Source: Ignelater luminosus
Taxonomy: Eukaryota > Arthropoda > Insecta > Coleoptera > Elateridae
Length of the DNA: 64,000 nucleotides
Direction of reading: 5' to 3'
Assembly (NCBI GenBank): GCA_011009095.1
Contig: VTPC01000415.1
Coordinates: forward strand, 62,001 to 126,000
The notes under the pieces are model-generated. The model saw only the letters and a program-made list of their open reading frames with translations. It searched no databases and had not been told where the DNA came from. The translations under genes and the position numbers were made by a program. Below, piece after piece: positions 1 to 11,100 of the stretch. The number at the start of each line of letters is the position of its first letter. The first letter of the stretch is position 1.

Positions 1-274
1 AAAGTGAGGATGCTTAATGAAAACTGGTGGGGAAATGATAATTTTATGTCTGGCAACACTGCTGGAACCGGTGAACTCGCCCCATTATACGCAATTCGTC
101 ATACAGCATGTTTAAGTAATCCGAAACAGGATACATTCATATTCGTAGCTTCCTTTTAAAATCAATCATGTTACTTTCAAATTTGATGTGAATTTGCTTT
201 TCTATATTTTTTTTTATCTCCTTACGTGGCCCCTTGGTAGTTACGCCTCTGCATGAAACGATTGCCTAATGTCC

Positions 275-288
275 GTTACTATGGAAAC
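275..288 (+). promoter_or_regulatory. RFX X-box motif of the IFT70 promoter
   Basis: The 14-mer GTTACTATGGAAAC matches the X-box consensus RYYNYYATRRNRAC at every position. RFX-family factors (DAF-19 in worm, Rfx in fly) bind this motif to switch on ciliary genes. It sits 78 bases upstream of the ATG of an intraflagellar-transport gene, which is the usual distance. The match and position are seen directly; function is inferred from the family. Confidence 0.85.
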
Positions 289-365
289 AGAATGTATACG
301 ATGTACACGGTAAATTTGAATTCCAATGGTTGTAAAAGAAGCAACAGCAATATTATTATAAAAAT

Positions 366-3300
366 ATGTTTACTGTTAACGTAGTTACCGATGGAGACTT
401 TACAAAGACTATTTATGGTTTGGTATGTCATACACTTTTAATAATGTGTCAAAAATTCATTAACTCAAGAAAATTTAGATTACACACAATTGCTTTAGGA
501 AACACTGTTTTTCATAAATGGCATTAAATTTTATTACGTCTCCTTAATTATAGATTAAAGAATCTCGATATGCTGATGCAATTAAAATACTTCATGGTAT
601 TCCTGAATCGAGCTCAACCAGAGCAGGCTTATCTTTATTGGCGTATTGTTATTTTTATATGCAAGATTACACCAATGCAGCTAGTTATTACGAGCAACTT
701 GTTCAAATGTTTCCCAATAATAATGATTATAAACTGTATCATGCTCAAGCACTTTATCAGGCATGTATGTATGATGATGCGTTTAGGGTAACCGAAGAAA
801 TTGAAGATCCTGAATATCAACCTCAGGTATGACTATATGTCTTTTCTTAATTGTAACAATTCTAAGATTGTATTATGACTCTAGACAACTAAATTGCAAG
901 CTGCCATAAAATATGGCGAAGAAGATTTAGTATCAGCTAAGAATTTAGTAGATCTTTGTGCACCTGACGATCCAGATACAGAAGTCAATTTAGGTTGTTT
1001 GCTTTATAAGGTAAATAAATTTATTTACACAGATATCTAAAGTGATAAAGTTTATTAATATGATAGGAAGGAAATTATGAAGAAGCACTCAGCAAATTTA
1101 CAGCTTGCTTACAAAATATTGGATTTAGACCATATCTTGCTTATAATGCAGCGTTATGTTATTACAGACTGAAGGAATATGGACCAGCTTTAAAACATTG
1201 TGGTATATTATTTCTGTTAATATTTTCCTTTACTATTACCATTAGTAATTTCTATTGTGATAGGTGATATTGTTGAAAGAGGAATAAGAGATCATCCAGA
1301 ATTAAGTGTCGGAATGCAAACTGAAGGAATTGAGGTTCGTTCTGTTGGAAATACACTCACATTACATGAGACAGCTCTTACTGAAGCATTTAACTTAAAA
1401 GCTGCAGTTGAATATCAGCTGAAAAATAGTGAGCTCAATGTAGTAATAGGATTTCCATTACGCTTAATTTTGAATATTTTTAGTGGATGCTGCTCGAGAG
1501 GCGTTAACGGATATGCCACCCCGTGCAGAATACGAATTGGATGCTGTAACATTACATAATCAAGCTTTAATGAATATGGATCAAAATCCATCTGAGGGTT
1601 TTGAGAAATTACAATTTTTATTGCAGCAAAATCCATTTCCACCAGAAACGTTTGCAAACTTGCTAATTTTATATTGTCAGTATGAATGTTTTGATCTTGC
1701 TGCAGATATCTTAGCTGAGAATGCTCATCTTACATACAAATACTTAACACCGGTCTGTATTAGCTGTACAATTTATTCTGTAAATACCAACAATATATTC
1801 TAAATTTTTAGTATCTGTACGACTTTCTTGATGCTATTATAACTCAGCAAACATCCCCACCAGAGGCCTACCAAAAGCTAGATGACCTTGCAAATCGTCA
1901 TACAGAACTTTTACGTAAACTCACAAAACAAGTACAAGAGCATCGCAACCATGGTGATACAGAGCTTGTGAAGAAAGCTGTTTTAGATTATGAGGAATGT
2001 TTAGAGAGATATATTCCAGTTCTTATGGCTCAAGCAAAGATTTATTGGGAATTAGAAAATTATTCCCAAGTAGAAAAGATATTTAGGAAAAGTGTTGAGT
2101 TTTGTAACGACAATGATGTTTGGAGATTAAATGTTGCTCATGTGCTTTTCATGCAAGAAAATAAATTTAAAGAAGCAACTGGGTTTTATGAACCAATTGT
2201 GAAGAAAAATTATTCTGACGTAAGTATATTGTCAATGTATTGTATAATAAGAGTCAGAAATCTTACCACGATTTTAAAATTTATAAAAGCAAGATTTAAA
2301 AAGGTATAAATGTTGCTGTGCTTACACATTAAAGTAGATTTCGAAGTTTTATTTAAGTGTACTTTGGTATTTTACTGAACAACTTCAAGAAACATTACCA
2401 TTTAAGAGGTTCCTATGCATATTTGAAATACACTGTGTGTTTTCTATGTAAAATGTTAATTTGTAGGAATATCAACAACTATTATAGGAAAAGTTGTACA
2501 ATACTTGTCTGGATGTTGAAATGTTCTGTATTTCAACTGCGAAGCCCAAACCCCCCCCATGCTTATTTTAGGATCTGGGAGTGACCCCCCGAGGGGGATC
2601 CTCTGTGCTTTTCCGTATTGTCCCATAATTGTTTGTACAAAATTTAGCAACCCTATGATTGTCTGTACTTTCTAGAATTATTCTCAACTTAAGAGGATAG
2701 CACCTAGGCATTAGGTTTTCTTAAATGGAACATCCTGTATATTTCCTTATTTCTCATTCAATGCTAATTGCAATAATATTCTTTATATGGAGTCCTAAAC
2801 CAAACAGTTTCAGTGTTATTCAATTTTTTTCTTGTAAAATGTTACCAAATAGTGGGTGGCTATAAAAGAATGAGTCCTGTTTTAAGGTTAAATATCTTCA
2901 CTTGTGATAAAGATAGGAGGAAGAAATTTTACTTTTTTAGCCAAAGAATGAAAACAAGTTTCAGTAAAGTTTCATTTCTTAATGTTGAAAAACAATGATG
3001 TTAGAAATTCTCAAATATGATAGTTCAAAAAATAAATATTCCATGACAAACAATGGAATTTTTAGCAGTAGACTGCTCTTAAAACAAATGAACATGTTGA
3101 CAATTACTTTTCTAGAAGGAAATGTGCCTTCTTTTGCTAGGACAAATAAATGGCCATCAAATTCTCCTGATTACCAATTATTTACATTTTCCAAGAAAAT
3201 GTCGATGAGGGTCATCGAAAACTTTTTTAAAAGTTGCGACAATCCCATGACAAAATCAATGAAGTGTAGCGAGAAATGTCCTGAAATATAATTAGAAGAT

Positions 3301-6300
3301 TTATCCTACAATTTAAATTTAGACTAAAGAGCGTTACATATGGCGGGGCAATCCAAAACATTTACAGATAAAAGTTATTATGCTCATAAAATCTACTTTT
3401 GGAAAAACATATTTTTGTTTTCATTTTTACTATTCAGTTGTTCAATTGTTTTTATCAGTAAATAACTTTCCTTTCAAACTTATCTATTTAAAGGGAACTT
3501 GACGACTTTTCCAATTAAACATCCATTATATTGCTTGCAACTAACCATAAGAAATGTAGTGCATGCTTAATTTGAATTGCATGGTTGTCAGCAAAAAGAT
3601 TATTTGTTGTATACATACATACGATAGAATAACTTTGATACCAAAAATAAGAGCTAACAGGTAGTTTGATTTAAAAAATAGAGTAAATTACATTCTGCTT
3701 TCTCAGTTATAAACAAGACAAATAGTTAAGATCTTGGTAATATTTATATAATTGTGAAAGATCTAATTTTATCTTCTAACCCCCGGTTACTTAAAGCATT
3801 TTTAAAGTCTCTATTAGCTAATTCAATATTAACTTTAAAATCTAGCGATCTGATTGGGGAATTTTAAGCTGACATTAAATTCTATTAAGTACTTCTGATT
3901 GGTTACTGACGTTCTTAACTTGACAACCCAGTTAAGAACCCTTTATGCAAAATTAAAAAACCTAAAGCTTTCTCAGTTACACCAGAGCTGATTGAGAAGT
4001 GTAGCATTTCGCAACAAATATTATTGAATAATGCCAAAGCCAATAAGTGTAGACCTAATAAATCTATACTACTATGATCAGCAATTACTTAGTTAGTAAG
4101 AAACTACCAAGATACACAGAGTGTTTTAGAAAAAAGGCTTATAGCTAATAAAATCCCAAAGTGTTTCTAAAGACAAAATATTTACTGTTTTCTTACCGCG
4201 TGTATTACAATGCTCGTGTTGGTAGCAGTAATCAGGCTTACCCCTGCTAGCATCAAAGAAAGCACTTTTAAAAGTGTTGCCATTACTTTTACGGCAATTG
4301 ACGTTCGCTGCCGATCGTCCAGGAACCCTTCACTGATAGCGCAGCTAACTGCTGCTTGCTCCTGAACACAAAGAATACCAAGCGATAAAAAAACCACTTG
4401 TCTAAAATGGCACTTAAAAAGATGTGAATTTACGAATCTTCTTAATTATACCAGGGCCAGTTTAGACATTCGGTGGTGCTTCACAACCAATAACTGAATA
4501 ATGCCCAAATTGTTAGGTGTAGACCCATGTTAAAATATGCAGGGTGTTCCTTTAGAAAAAATTGAATAAAATTATGTTTCTTGTTTCTTGATCACCTTCC
4601 ATATAAAAGAGATGATATACTTAAATTGAAACAATTATTTCTAAAAATTAGAGATCAAAGTTGATCACTGTATTAAAGTCTTTAAAACCAATTTTTCATC
4701 AATTACAGCATGTTGTTATATTTGACAATGTTCTAAAAGAAAAAATTGAATAACATAAAAACTGTTTGGTTTAGGCTTCAATAAAGTATATTGCTGTAAT
4801 CAGCATTGAACAAAGAATTAGAAAATAATGAAAAATATACAAACCTAAACTTTATGTCCCATACCTTTATGTAACACCCTGTGTAGTCAAGAGTAATTTT
4901 AAAAAGTACAATCATCCTGTACAACTTTTCCTAGTAACAATGATATTAATACAAATAACGATGCTATCTTCCGAGCACGGACAGTTGGAATACCCCGTAT
5001 ACAATTTTCAATTTGATATATACAGCGTTCACGATGTTTCTGGGTCGTATATGGCTGTGGAAAAATGACAGTTTGAGTATTGTAAATCGGGCTGTTTATC
5101 TATTAAAATCTTATTGACGCTTAATGTGCTTTAAGGTTATGATTTTATGACAGTTTAACTTCATGCTGTTGTCTTTTTTTTGTAACTTTGTAGATATATG
5201 GAAAACTTGATTTCTTTTTAACAAAACGAAACTAATCGGTACTAAACAATTATGCAAAATTTCTGAACGTGCAACAGCGCCAAATGCAGCCACAGGTACA
5301 GCAATTTTCAAAAAGAAAAAAGTAAACACTTTCAACCTAACAAAATGAAAGCATGCCCTGTTATGACCCAGAAACATCATTAACCGAGTTTATACATTGT
5401 ACGTTTTGATCTCTTTTACTAATCTGCAATGTTACCATAAACAACCAAATCACTGCATATTTTGGAGAGTATGAATGATACTAATAAGAATTTCATAGTA
5501 AGAAATGATTGCAACGCTATGTATAGGTATTATATTTAAGAGTATGCATTATGTTATTTTTACAGATTTTAAAGGTTAGCGCAGTGGTTTTGGCCAATTT
5601 ATGTGTGTCATATATAATGACATCGCAAAATGAAGAAGCAGAAGAGCTAATGAGAAAAGTTGAAAAGGAAGAGGATCAAATCGGTTTTGAAGAACCAGAA
5701 AAGAAATGTTTTCATCTTTGCATTATAAATTTAGTTATAGGGTAAATTTATTTATAAAAGCATTGTTAGCTGACAATGATGTTAGCAACATAATTATTCT
5801 ATGCAGTTTTGAAACACATAAAATTACTCTCTTTAATAAATTGGTTATATTTTTCTATTTGTTGCCCTATGAAGAGACAATATTCAAACTAAATTTGATT
5901 AAAGTTATGTGTTTCATAATCTGACAGAAATCTAAGAGTGATGGGACATAGAATAACACTGTTAACTGACAATGTAGTTAACAACGCTTTATACAATCTA
6001 AAATGTGAAACTCATTCCAGGACTTTGTATTGCTCCAAAGGAAATTATGAATTTGGAATTTCAAGAATAATGAAATCTTTAGAACCATTTAATAAGAAAT
6101 TGGGCACAGACACATGGTACTACACAAAACGATGTTTTTTAAGTTTAATCGAGAATTTAGCTAAGCATATGATTGTTCTGCGTGATTCGGTTATTCAAGA
6201 ATGTATCACATTTTTGGAAAGCTGTGAAAGTGAGTATAAATAGTAACAGTTATTTTTTATTAATGTTTGTTTCCTTTGCAGCATATGGAAAATCTGTTAA

Positions 6301-6415
6301 GGCAGTAACATATCCTCATTTCTCTGAGGAATTAATACAAACTGATGGTAGGCAAACTGTTGCTTATGAAGCAAGGCAATTAAAGTGTTTACTGTTAAAA
6401 TTACATAACAACTGA
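366..6415 (+). CDS. IFT70: Intraflagellar transport protein 70 (TTC30/DYF-1), ten exons, complete
   Basis: Joined exons 366-422, 554-826, 885-1010, 1067-1202, 1264-1428, 1484-1752, 1812-2219, 5566-5741, 6021-6229 and 6282-6415 give 650 codons without a break; human TTC30A is about 665. All introns are GT-AG; the sixth donor, GTCTGT, is weak. The protein is a TPR superhelix. Recognisable family stretches are LLAYCYFYMQDYTNAA near residue 40, YLTPYLYDFLDAII in the middle, and GTDTWYYTKRCFLSLIEN near the C-terminus. IFT70 belongs to the IFT-B complex and is needed for anterograde transport along the axoneme and for tubulin glutamylation in some species. The start MFTVNVVTDGDFTKTIYGL fits the short family N-terminus. 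In insects expression should be limited to ciliated sensory neurons and sperm, consistent with the upstream X-box. Intron 7 is long (3.3 kb) and full of repeats; the others are tiny. Confidence 0.95.
2480..4960. mobile_element. Inverted-arm repeat element in IFT70 intron 7
   Basis: DNA around 2690-2850 recurs in reverse complement around 4690-4850. Shared words include CCTAAACCAAACAGTTT and TTATTCAATTTTTTTCTT. Outer parts (about 2480-2510 and 4915-4945) also pair around GTACAACTTTTCCTA. The arms are diverged by substitutions and small indels. No transposase was recognised between them. Motifs of the type CATCCTGTA and CACCCTGT lie in the arms, linking it to the CAGGGTG-ended repeats elsewhere in the window. 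Exact ends are uncertain. Confidence 0.6.
4182..4397 (-). other. Exon-like open frame antisense in IFT70 intron 7
   Basis: On the minus strand a pyrimidine-rich tract ending in TTTGTGTTCAG precedes an open stretch, with a possible donor GCAGGG|GTAAGC about 115 bases on. Reading begins EQAAVSCAISEGFLDDRQR. An internal methionine starts MATLLKVLSLMLAG, which looks like a signal peptide core. The acceptor and first bases resemble those of the open frame near 7690, so this may be a repeat fragment rather than a gene. No family was recognised. Confidence 0.2.
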
Positions 6416-6627
6416 TGTAGCTGGTAATGGTTAAAATGTTTACTTACTAAAAATTATAATACAAGATTAAAAAAACTATCAAACTTACCACAATTTCTTT
6501 CCATCTGAGTACCACAACATTCTAACATGATAAAAATGAGCTATGCAACTGAGTGATTTGGTACAATTTATTCTTTGATAAGGTGTTAATTATTCACTAG
6601 GTGTATTTAATCAAACATGTGACTAAT

Positions 6628-6672
6628 AATAAAGGTACGATTGTTTAAAATAACAAAAGCAATATAAATAAA
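6628..6672 (+). terminator. Candidate polyadenylation signals of IFT70
   Basis: Two AATAAA hexamers, at 6628-6633 and 6667-6672, lie 213 and 252 bases after the stop codon of IFT70. They are the first canonical signals I see downstream. AATAAA is common in AT-rich DNA, so the assignment is tentative. Confidence 0.4.
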
Positions 6673-8188
6673 AACAAGTATATTTTATATTTTTTCTTTT
6701 GCAAGGTTAGTAAATATCAGATCTACTGAATGTGTTAATAAAATCAACTAATTGTTATAATGAGAACAACGCTCGATGTCATCTAAAATATTTCTGTGTT
6801 GTATCAACACATTCACAGCCGGATGATTTATAGTAATAAAGCATGTTGTTTAAAGCATGCATTTGCTTGATATACTTTGGCTTTAATAGTTTCTCAATGG
6901 AAGATATTTAAATTCTACAAAATCTAATCCGACCTTGAACATTATACAATATTATTTTTAGAAAGAAAAACTTACAACAGAAATAAAGAAAAGATAACAC
7001 ACAAATAAAATTAGAGAGCAATAAGAACACGAAGGGATCATTATTGTAACTTAATTGATACCATAATACAACTAAATTTGTTCTTTTTAAGAATTTAAAT
7101 AAGACAGTATAATATACTATTTACATTGGTTTTAACACATATTAAACTTAATCTGGATACATTTTTCCATAAAACTGTTTCACAACCTCAAGCTTAATCT
7201 TACACCAAGTAAAGCAGTCAAAACTTCAACATAGCAAAAACTTACCATTTAGAAAATTTTTTTTTCTATTTTACAGACAGGAAAAATGTAGACCGTACAT
7301 TTATTAAACAAAAGGATTAAACATGATATGTTATATGTCCTTGCTTATATTACAATTATGATATACCTATAACCATTATTACATTGAGATTCAAAGATAT
7401 TTAATAACAAAATTCATAGAACAAATATTACGTATTTTCATCTATCATCTATATTATATGAAACAGGTGATCAAGAGATTTCTAGTGAACTAACCTATGG
7501 AAACAAAATATCATGTCTATAATGGAAATATTGTTGTATGTGCAATGCTTGTGTTCAGGAGTAGTTAGCATGACAACATGCTGCCAATGAAAAAGCTCCT
7601 TGTTGGTTGATATGTGAACAACCGTCACATGTCAACCAATCGGGAGCTTTATCATCAGCATCATGTCTTCGTGCTAACTGCTCCTGAACACAAGCAATAA
7701 TTAATCCCGTTAATCTCCTTAACATAACCTTAAATATCAATAAGGTATCTGCATGTAACATCATGGCTTCAAGGTTATTTAGTTTAGAGTATAAACAAAA
7801 TCAAAAGCTATTAAGTATTTGACAATTCATCATTTTAATCAAATCTTAATTGTACAGAAAACATTGATGTAAAATATTACATCACAAATCCTTCACAGAT
7901 GAGAGGTGTAGAAATGTTAGGTTAGATTATGCAACGTATATACTCCAAAATGAAAAATTATGTGATTTTGGTGCCGCAGATGTTGAGTTTATAATCACCC
8001 ATTATAAAACATGATAAATTATAGCTGTCATGAAGTATCACATTGTTATCATTAACTTAATACTTAATTTTTACTCTTCTTCTGAAGTAAACAAATGTAC
8101 AGTCATAATTAATTTTTTACCTTGTTGACTTTATAATATTCAGCAAATGTCGTAACAAAGTGATTTTCAAATGAAAAGAAATTTCTAT
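6673..8188. other. Convergent intergenic region between IFT70 and cathepsin F
   Basis: This AT-rich stretch lies between the two tail-to-tail genes. Apart from the palindrome at 7547-7696 I see no gene. Its right end should hold the 3' UTR of the minus-strand cathepsin gene. Confidence 0.6.
7547..7696. repeat. 150-base imperfect palindrome (long hairpin)
   Basis: The left arm beginning GCTTGTGTTCAGGAG is matched in reverse complement by the right arm ending CTCCTGAACACAAGC. Pairing continues inward through TTAGCA, AAAGCTCC and TTGGTTGA almost to the centre at about 7621, so nearly the whole segment folds back. The minus strand is also open here (EQLARRHDADDKAPDWL followed by a cysteine-rich tail and a stop) behind an acceptor-like TTGTGTTCAG. 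A related arm occurs near 4345-4385. It could be a small foldback element, a hairpin RNA source or a terminal exon; the palindrome is certain, its role is not. Confidence 0.6.
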
Positions 8189-11100
8189 CTATTGCACTAT
8201 GGCACTTGATGGCGTTTGATTAAGGCCACATGTACCATCTCCACGATATACTAAATAATATCCCTGTTGACCCCAGCTTCGTCCCCAAGAATTCTTAACG
8301 ATCCAATATGGAAGAGTTTTCTTGAAATATGGGTATTCTAAAACAAAGTTATTTTGTGTTTCAATACACCTCTATCACCACATTCAAATTAAATACTTAC
8401 TGTGAACACCATATCCAACAATAAGGACACCATGATCCAAGTCTTTTGGATCGCAAAGGTATTTCCAAGGATGAGATACACCTCCAAAATAGAACTGCAT
8501 TGCATTAGCATTGATAGCAATTGAAATTGGACCATTTTTCACAAGCCACTTAGCCATATCAGTTTCATCATGGCTAATATTAAGAGCTCCTGAAAGACGT
8601 ACTTGAACTTCAGATTTATTAAAGTGGCATTTTTCATCTTCATGTTTGTATGGATAATCTTGTTCCGTCTCTAAGCCTCCAAGCTGTTCAATTATACTAA
8701 AAAGGAACAAAGAAAAATATTAAATTATTTTCGATCACAATTATTAAAGTATATATACCGATAAGCATTATCCATTAATCCTCCATTACACCCTTCATCC
8801 AATTTATCGCAATCAACTAGTTCTTGTTCTGAGAATTCTAACAATTTTCCATATTTAATAGCGTACTGCCCTTCTACATTTCCAGTGACACTGAATGCCC
8901 AACAACTTCCGCAGCTACCCTGATCTTTAACTTCAGAAACAACTCCTTTTGTTCGCCAATCAAATTCTACTGGTAATTCTATATTCGGAATACTAGCTTG
9001 TGAAAACTCGATTTCATTTTCTACTTTTAAATCAGGCCGATATCCCAAGTACCTTTTGAACTCTTTTCGTGTCAAATCTGCAAATTGTGTCATTCCATAT
9101 TTGGCTGTTCCTTGCTCATACTTGTTTAGCAAACGCACTTTTTTCATGTTTTGACGAAATACCCGATACCGATACTTGAATTCTTGTTTACTGTCATATA
9201 CTTTACCATGTGTTTTCATAAAATCTTTAAACATTCCCAAATTAACATCATGATCATCCTTACCCAAAAGATGTGATGCAGAATGAGAATGTACCGACCG
9301 TTTTGATCTGAAACTATATGCGCTTCCGTCATCTAAGCAAGTAATATTTGTTTCACGTCCATTTGGTAGCCAAGGTTGATCCCAAACCTTGATGTTACAG
9401 ACACGTGATTGGGCTCCTTCTAGCTGTTCACATTCCTTAGCTTCTAAATTACTATTTTTCTTACACTTAGAAAATATTACTTCAGCTTTAATTCGATGAA
9501 GTGATCCAGAAACAACTTGCGTTGTGGCTTCAAGAATTCTAACAACTTTATATTTATAGTCTGATTGAGACTGAGAATCTAAATGTAGTAAAGCATCTCT
9601 AGTAAATTCTACTACTGTAGGATCATCAAGAGGTATGCCTGTTTGGCCTCCACGGATTGTCTGTCTTCGGTTACGAGTAGATTCCTCTTCTTCTTGGTCT
9701 ACTGATCTTTTAGATCTGAAGCTATATGCACTACCATCATCTAANNNNNNNNNNNNNNNNNNNNNNNNNNNNNNNNNNNNNNNNNNNNNNNNNNNNNNNN
9801 CCAAACCTTGATGTTACAGACACGTGATTGGGCTCCTTCTAGCTGTTCACATTCCTTAGCTTCTAAATTACTATTTTTCTTACACTTAGAAAATATTACT
9901 TCAGCTTTAATTCGATGAAGTGATCCAGAAACAACTTGCGTTGTGGCTTCAAGAATTCTAACAACTTTATATTTATAGTCTGATTGAGACTGAGAATCTA
10001 AATGTAGTAAAGCATCTCTAGTAAATTCTACTACTGTAGGATCATCAAGAGGTATGCCTGTTTGGCCTCCAGGTATTGCCTGAGGAGTATCTCTTCTACT
10101 ACGAAAAGTACGATTCTTCTCTGAATCATCTTTCTTGATGTTATGGCATTGTGATTTTAGTATTTTTGGACTAAGTTTATCCTCACTTATAAGAATTTGT
10201 ACTCTACAGATTTTTGTTAAGTCTTCAATTAGATTTTCTTTGCAAGCATTTTCATTGCGTACATTGATTTCCCCAGAGATATCTGTATCTTCAGTGCAAC
10301 GAGATACACCAACACGAAGCGTAAGGTGATAATTAACACCATCATGAAGCATCATTTTTTTAGCACCTAACACTTGCAAAACTATTCGTTTATGATTATC
10401 TTCATCAATATTGTCTAGAGTAGATGCAGCAATACCAGCTAAATGTTTCACTAGAGGTTTCTCTTCTGGGCTTATTTTCTCTAAATGGGGTTTATCAACA
10501 GGTGAACGTTTATGTCTTTTAGATCTGTTTTTACCATTCTCTTCAGAATCTTCAGATGAAGATGATGAAGAAGAAGAGGAGGAGGAGGAAGATGAGCTGC
10601 TGCTGCTACTACTACTACTGCTGCTACTATCACTGCTGCTGCTGCTACTGCTACTATCACTGCTGCTGCTGCTGCTACTACTACTGCTACTGCTACTGTC
10701 GCTGCTACTACTACCACTGCTGCTGCTGCTGCTGCTGCTGCTACTTTCACTATCTGATTCATCAGTGTCATTATTCGAGTCTTTTCCATTTTTATTCTTA
10801 GCATTACAGTCATTACTATCATCATCATCATCATCATCTGAATCATCATTGCTTTTGTCATTTTTATGTTTATGTTTGCCATTCTCACAATCATTGGTAT
10901 TGTTATCATCATCGCTGTCATCTGAATCATCATTTTTACCTTTACTCTTTTTACAACCATTATCACTATCATCATCATCATCTGAATCATCACTCTTATC
11001 ATTTTTATGTTTATTTTTGCTGTTTCCACAATCATTGGTATTATTATCATCATCATCATCACTATCATCTGAATCATCATTTTTTCCTTTTCCCTTTTTA

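Noticed and set aside
2813-3291. Open frames in IFT70 intron 7
   Set aside because: Lie inside the repeat arms and interior, with no known domain.
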